From Kiritimatiellia bacterium (lineage in GTDB: Bacteria > Verrucomicrobiota > Kiritimatiellia > RFP12 > UBA1067), in contig JAFRBA010000052.1 of NCBI GenBank assembly GCA_017405115.1, positions 1 through 17,329 on the forward strand: a DNA stretch of 17,329 nt, read 5' to 3'. Of the stretch, positions 13,320 to 17,329 are shown piece after piece. The notes under the pieces were generated by a model that was not told the origin of the DNA, made no database searches, and saw only the letters and a program-made list of their open reading frames with translations. Within the stretch, counting starts at the first letter, position 1. Every line of letters starts with the position of its first letter. A program made the position numbers and the translations under genes.

Positions 13320-14417
13320 TTACGGGAGAAGCATGGGGGAGTGGTTGATTCTCATTTCCAATTTACCTGGTTTGTCGCAAAGGTTGCTCTTCCGATCCCA
13401 TTCAAGATTACGGTCGTTTGGTGTCGGATTGAGGTAGTAAAGGAATACAATACCGCCAACTTTCTGTGTCCATCGGTCTCCGCCATCGAGCAGAAACACT
13501 GGATCGCCATACATTTTCCCGAAAAGCGAGCTTTTTATCCTCCCCGCCTCGTCACGCTCTGTACGGATCCGAAAGCAATAGCACTTGCCACTGTCAAGCC
13601 CCTCCCGATGTTGAAGATCGTACGCCATGGATTCTGAAAACGACAACTTGCGTTGATAACCATTTTCCAATGCTTCGCGAACTTTCAGTAGCGCCTGTTG
13701 ATTTGTCACCGATACCGATTGTATGCCATTTGCTTCATCGCCCGGAAATATCGCCACAACAGTGTTTTTGTAACGGGGCGCTCTACGATTGCGCCCATTA
13801 AATCCTTCACCAATATATTCCTGTGGAGGGCATGAAAAGACGACATCAGCTATTTCACCTTTTCCAAACGGTGGAAGGAATTCTCCTTTCACAAGATCGC
13901 ATGCAAAGTATTTTCCGTTATTGTCTATCGCATCACTTCCGATACACCGCCCCATCCTCTTGACAAACAAGGGCAGAGGATGCATGACGCGTTGAAGTAA
14001 CGCTGTTATGACAAGATCCGTCGGACGCCAGCGCATAAGAGGGAAGACAGGTTTTTGGGAAAACTGATGACGAATACAAAAAGAATTTGGGTAGTAGCCA
14101 TGCGGAGGATAATGGATATTAACCCCCGTCTCACCGGTGTTCGTCTCTCCGGCAACATGACAAAAGCCTTTTTCGTCAGTAGTCTTCTTGTCCACATATT
14201 CTGGAGCCGATTCCGTCCATGCTTTCCACCCATTGTCGTTTGAAAACCAGCCGACAACATCGACCCCCTTTATCGGCGCGAGGGTATCTGCGTCCACCAC
14301 AAGGACGTTAAAACCGGCTGTCGCCGCAAAAAGCGAACCAGGGGCAATACTAAGCACAATCAGAAGCATGCTATGCAAGGTTCTATTGTTGTGAAAGGTT
14401 CTATTGTTGTGAGCCAT
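13320..14417 (-). CDS. Exported protein, member 2 of a tandem paralogue family
   Basis: 365 aa from the ATG at 14417, with GGAGGAG 8 nt upstream; an earlier in-frame ATG at 14432 contains this site and is rejected. The signal sequence is unusual: MAHNNRTFHNNRTLHS precedes the hydrophobic segment MLLIVLSIAPGSLFA, and the leader contains a perfect 18-nt tandem duplication. The mature part shows the family blocks VLVVDADTLAPIKGVDVVGW, NDNGWKAWTES, TNTGETG, MRWRPTDLVITALLQRV, LVKGEFLPPFGKGEIADVVF, CFRIRTERDEAGRI, LFGKMYGDPVF, FLYYLNPTPNDRNLEWDRKS followed by NLC. It is the most divergent of the three, with a longer middle. An extended -10 element lies about 80 nt upstream. Function unknown. Confidence 0.85.
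   Translation of the reverse strand: MAHNNRTFHNNRTLHSMLLIVLSIAPGSLFAATAGFNVLVVDADTLAPIKGVDVVGWFSNDNGWKAWTESAPEYVDKKTTDEKGFCHVAGETNTGETGVNIHYPPHGYYPNSFCIRHQFSQKPVFPLMRWRPTDLVITALLQRVMHPLPLFVKRMGRCIGSDAIDNNGKYFACDLVKGEFLPPFGKGEIADVVFSCPPQEYIGEGFNGRNRRAPRYKNTVVAIFPGDEANGIQSVSVTNQQALLKVREALENGYQRKLSFSESMAYDLQHREGLDSGKCYCFRIRTERDEAGRIKSSLFGKMYGDPVFLLDGGDRWTQKVGGIVFLYYLNPTPNDRNLEWDRKSNLCDKPGKLEMRINHSPMLLP
14377..14412. repeat. Perfect 18-nt tandem duplication in a signal-peptide leader
   Basis: The unit aaggttctattgttgtga occurs at 14377-14394 and again, identical, at 14395-14412. On the coding strand it encodes HNNRTF/HNNRTL near the start of the 365-aa exported protein. Perfect identity suggests a recent duplication or slippage. 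Confidence 0.92.
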
Positions 14418-14495
14418 TAGTGTCTCCTCCATCGTTGTTTATGATTCGACTGAAAAAGGCTCTTCCCTGATGGCGGCATACTGGCTCATGTGGGT

Positions 14496-14504
14496 ATTAT
14501 AGCA
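14496..14504 (-). promoter_or_regulatory. Extended -10 promoter element before paralogue 2
   Basis: The minus strand reads TGCTATAAT, a perfect extended -10, in the 91-nt gap between two family members and just after the stop of the upstream one. No convincing -35 is seen. It could give the 365-aa gene and those below it independent expression. Confidence 0.5.
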
Positions 14505-14508
14505 AAGC

Positions 14509-15549
14509 CTACGGTTCTCGTCCGATCTTGCCTGATTTTGTGCACAAATTGGTCTTCATGTCCCATTCAAGATTACGGTCGTTGGCTGTTGGATTGAGGT
14601 AGTAACGGAAAGATGGTGCCGCAACAGCCTCTACGTTCACGCCTATCAATTTCTTGAAATCAATATCGCCGTATATCTTGCCGTAGTAAGCAGAGGTGAT
14701 TTTTCCTTTCTCGTCGCGTTCGGTCCTTATTCTAAACGCGAAGTTTCGACGCTTGTCGAAATGACTGGAACGCAGGAGGTCTTTCCCTCGTCCCTTCCAG
14801 CAAACATAGTCTTGTCGATACCCATCATTGGGGGCTTTCCTTATTTTTATTCCTGCACCATTCGGACATGCAACTTCAACAAGACCATTGTCCTCCCCGA
14901 CAAACTTCACCGTCATTGAGTCTCGATATGCAGAAGCGGTTACACCTCTGGGGTTAGTCCCAACTCCAAGGTTCTCACGTGGAAGGCGCGTAAAGACAAC
15001 ATCTGCGTGTTCGCCACTCCCAACGGGTGGCAGCCAGTCACCCTTCAGCAAGTCCAACTCCAAACTTCCGTTGCACTTTGCGAACAAATCAGAACCGACG
15101 CTGTCCGAGGCTGGATCTGCAAATTGCCGCAACACAAGTGGGATTGGACGTTCGACTCGCTGCAACTTTATTGTTGCAACAAGATTATCTGGCTGCCAAA
15201 CTCCGAACAGGTCTTTCTTCTTTAAATGGAATCCTACGCCGGAGCTTGTGCCATAATACCCTCTTTGCATAGAATCAACCCAGCATCCGACTTCTCCGTT
15301 GTTTGTTTTCCCAGAAAGTCGGCAACGACCACGGACATCCGTTGGTTGCGTGTCATGATTTATTGGCGCGGATTCAGTCCATGCTTTCCATCCATTGTCA
15401 TTGGCAAAAGATGCCGTTACAACTATGTTAGGTATTGGACGCCCGTCGCCCTCATCCACGACAAGTGCTTCGATTTTTGCTAGATCTCCTGCCGCCTGAA
15501 CAACGGTCATGCCGGCAAGCAACGAGATGGCTACGTGTTTTGTTGTCAT
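14509..15549 (-). CDS. Exported protein, member 1 of a tandem paralogue family
   Basis: 346 aa. AAGGAG lies about 7 nt before the ATG at 15549, only 15 nt after the hydrolase gene stop, so the two are probably cotranscribed. Signal peptide MTTKHVAISLLAGMTVVQAA. N-terminal beta-sandwich-like domain: ALVVDEGDGRPIPNIVVTAS, NDNGWKAWTES, TDVRGRCRLSGKTNNGEVGC. Then LFGVWQPDNLVATIKLQRVE, LLKGDWLPPVGSGEHADVVF, RLPRENLGVGTNPRG, FRIRTERDEKGKI, YYGKIYGDIDF and the terminal block LNPTANDRNLEWDMKTNLC. Conserved Trp and Cys residues and two invariant blocks (LPPxGxGExxDVVF and NDxNLEWDxKxNLC) define the family. No enzyme signature is recognised; an adhesin-like, carbohydrate-binding or surface-structure role is only a guess. 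Confidence 0.86.
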   Translation of the reverse strand: MTTKHVAISLLAGMTVVQAAGDLAKIEALVVDEGDGRPIPNIVVTASFANDNGWKAWTESAPINHDTQPTDVRGRCRLSGKTNNGEVGCWVDSMQRGYYGTSSGVGFHLKKKDLFGVWQPDNLVATIKLQRVERPIPLVLRQFADPASDSVGSDLFAKCNGSLELDLLKGDWLPPVGSGEHADVVFTRLPRENLGVGTNPRGVTASAYRDSMTVKFVGEDNGLVEVACPNGAGIKIRKAPNDGYRQDYVCWKGRGKDLLRSSHFDKRRNFAFRIRTERDEKGKITSAYYGKIYGDIDFKKLIGVNVEAVAAPSFRYYLNPTANDRNLEWDMKTNLCTKSGKIGREP

Positions 15550-15564
15550 ATGATTCTCCTTGTT

Positions 15565-17329
15565 CTAATGTCCGCTTTTGATTCTGTTGAATACCTGGTG
15601 TAAATAGAAATAGGCAACGTTCTTGATGTCAGAATGAAACCATTTTCGTTCGTCGTTTACAACCCTTCCACTTGGCCAAGCGTTGTCTTGCACCGCATCC
15701 TGCATGTCATAGTGTTCCTCCAATCCATTTGTAGAATTTGCCCCCATCGCGAAACTTGTCGCCGGAATTGCGTCGCCAAGAAACTTCGCTCGAAGGCTGC
15801 GGCGATAGTCCGCATCGGCTATTGTGTAAAGATTCGTAGAGTGCATGGTCGCTGTCTCGGTCTTGAACGGCGTGAACAACGGACTTTCAATTGCTTCTTC
15901 GCGTGTGAAGTTCGACATTGCGTTCGCAAAGAATCCGTACACGGGAACATAGTAGTAGGGATTCGCGGCGTAAGTAGCATTTATGCCCCATCCACCCTCG
16001 CAGGCGACGTCGAGGCCGAGGAAGGGAACTGCGTTCAGCGCATGCCAGACTGTCGTTCCCTTGAAGAGCTCCTGCTTGGACCACGCTCCGCCAAGTCCAT
16101 GCGGTGTTGGGTTGGCCAGAACATCCTCCGTCTCCGAATAGCAGTTGACCGCGTTCTGGATCCCGGCGAATCGTCCGCACCAGGAGAGCGAAGCTCGGAA
16201 GTCGTTTGTCTCAAAAAGCGAAGACCAGTCTGAAGCCCTGTACGTGATTGGCACATTCGACCATGCCGAATCAACCATGTTTGACGTGAACGCATCCTCG
16301 TCGTATGCCTCCATGGGCACGGCGGCGTTGAGCATGTAGTACTTCGAGTATCCGGAAAGGCTGTGATCCTTTATCGCCGACGATACGAGCATGTTGCCGA
16401 GCGAGTGCGCAAGTAGGACCGTGTTGGTGCCGGGGAGCGCCGCGACCTGAGAGGCGAGCGCGGGAGCGGACGAGAAGGCGTGCATCACGTTCGCGTAGTA
16501 GTCGGGCGAGACGTCGCCGTGCGCGAGTGTCGCGAACTGCGAGTCGTCACCATACCAGTCCACCGCCGTGAACATCGACCTCGACCCGCTCCACCACAGG
16601 CGCTTGAAGATTGCGTCGGCCCACTGCCGCGCCGCGGCGGGGTTCACGTTGTAGCCGTGAACGAACACGAAGTGCCTCCCGTCGCACTCCTCGTCCGGAC
16701 GGTTCCACGGCTCGCCGAGCCGGGACTGCTCCCCGCCCGCGCCTCCCGCCGCGTAGCGGATGTTGAGCCAACGGTACATGTCGCGAACCGTGTATATCGA
16801 GAGCGGAACGCCGCACGAGAAGATCTCGTCGTCCCCGTCGCGGACTACAAAGCGCAATGTCGCCAGATTCGAGACCGCCTCCGCGACGAGCATCCCGTCC
16901 GTTCCCGAAAGCGCGCCCAACACGGAACTGGGTATTTCGCAGCCGCCGTCCGGAAGCGCCGTAAGGCTCGCACTCGATAGCGCGTTGCCGCCGAGGTCGC
17001 GCACGGTCTCCGCCTGCATCCTCCTGTAGCCGAGCCTCCCGAGGTTCGCCCAGAGGAAGTTGATCGCGCCGGAGTCGTCCCAGTATGGCTCCAGCCTGTA
17101 CGTCACGTTGTTCCCCCATGCGCTCCGAAGGGCGGAGAAGTCCGCCGCAAGCGGAAAGAAGTTCACGAGGTCGTACGCGCCGTTCACGACGAGGTCCGAG
17201 GCATTCGGCTCGACATTGTCGGACTGTCCCACATAGTCGCCCTTCGCCGTATCCTCGTTCGTCCAGAACCTGAACCATCTCCCTGCAAGATACAGGGCAA
17301 GGTCTGCGTTGTCGATGTTTCCGTCGTAG
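15565..17329 (-). CDS. Alpha/beta-hydrolase (lipase/esterase-like), secreted type; 5' end beyond window
   Basis: The frame is open to the right edge (587 codons visible). A GTG at 17232 is not a true start because coding-like sequence continues upstream (DGNIDNADLALYLAGRWFRF), ending in an Asp/Asn-rich motif like a calcium-loop or dockerin-like segment. The hydrolase domain is clear: oxyanion-hole motif FVFVHGYNVNP (His codon near 16658), nucleophile elbow LLAHSLGN (Ser codon 16404-16402) and a late His in KWFHSDIKN (codon near 15635). The acidic third member is not certain. The order fits lipases or PGAP1-like serine hydrolases acting on lipids or esters; a missing N-terminal signal peptide is expected upstream. 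The 5' part is GC-rich and the 3' part AT-richer. The first member of the exported family begins 15 nt downstream. Confidence 0.8.
   Translation of the reverse strand, partial: YDGNIDNADLALYLAGRWFRFWTNEDTAKGDYVGQSDNVEPNASDLVVNGAYDLVNFFPLAADFSALRSAWGNNVTYRLEPYWDDSGAINFLWANLGRLGYRRMQAETVRDLGGNALSSASLTALPDGGCEIPSSVLGALSGTDGMLVAEAVSNLATLRFVVRDGDDEIFSCGVPLSIYTVRDMYRWLNIRYAAGGAGGEQSRLGEPWNRPDEECDGRHFVFVHGYNVNPAAARQWADAIFKRLWWSGSRSMFTAVDWYGDDSQFATLAHGDVSPDYYANVMHAFSSAPALASQVAALPGTNTVLLAHSLGNMLVSSAIKDHSLSGYSKYYMLNAAVPMEAYDEDAFTSNMVDSAWSNVPITYRASDWSSLFETNDFRASLSWCGRFAGIQNAVNCYSETEDVLANPTPHGLGGAWSKQELFKGTTVWHALNAVPFLGLDVACEGGWGINATYAANPYYYVPVYGFFANAMSNFTREEAIESPLFTPFKTETATMHSTNLYTIADADYRRSLRAKFLGDAIPATSFAMGANSTNGLEEHYDMQDAVQDNAWPSGRVVNDERKWFHSDIKNVAYFYLHQVFNRIKSGH

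Overview
The window reads like a member of the PVC superphylum, most likely a gut-associated Kiritimatiellae or related Verrucomicrobia/Lentisphaerae lineage. This is inferred from four things. GreA is very long, with about 520 extra N-terminal residues, as in chlamydiae. A dksA-like gene sits directly before lspA, an order also found in Chlamydia. That DksA-like protein carries a histone H1-like Lys/Ala/Pro tail. The accessory half holds large secreted proteins of a style I associate with uncultured Kiritimatiellae. I could not run a database search, so the taxonomy is provisional. Every gene I support lies on the minus strand, so transcription runs from high to low coordinates; the long plus-strand open frames are GC-driven shadows.

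Housekeeping half (about 7.97 kb down to 0.5 kb, GC-rich): a clear promoter (TTGAAG, 18 nt, TATAAT) precedes gluQ (glutamyl-Q tRNA(Asp) synthetase). Then come greA with its own extended -10, a DksA/TraR zinc-finger protein with an H1-like tail, lspA, dnaG and an FkbH-like HAD-IIIC protein. The genes are tightly packed: a 4-nt GTGA overlap joins dksA-like to lspA, there are 13 nt between lspA and dnaG, and 13 nt of overlap between dnaG and the FkbH-like gene. Two RNA-polymerase secondary-channel factors (GreA and DksA-like) are therefore neighbours, next to gluQ, which is the classical partner of dksA in enterobacteria. Beyond this block lie two copies of a GGGGAC-N-GTCCCC palindrome, and then the start of a secreted Gly/Pro/His/Phe repeat protein that runs off the left edge.

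Accessory half (about 17.3 kb down to 8.1 kb, mosaic and partly AT-richer): a secreted-type alpha/beta-hydrolase enters from the right edge. It is followed by two members of an unrecognised family of exported proteins of about 340-365 aa, a frameshifted remnant of an N-6 DNA methylase/restriction enzyme N-terminus, a 92-aa protein, a third family member, a 202-aa exported protein, and a large secreted-protein gene. Three successive junctions here are 4-nt ATGA overlaps. The large gene is broken by two small cassettes, each bounded by inverted arrays of short tandem repeats (8-nt units in one, 7-nt in the other). The array ends in a lipoprotein gene interrupted by an in-frame TAA.

The points most worth following up are the three-member exported family, the short-tandem-repeat cassettes, the large GreA/H1-tailed DksA pair beside gluQ, and the signs of gene decay (methylase remnant, split gene, interrupted lipoprotein).
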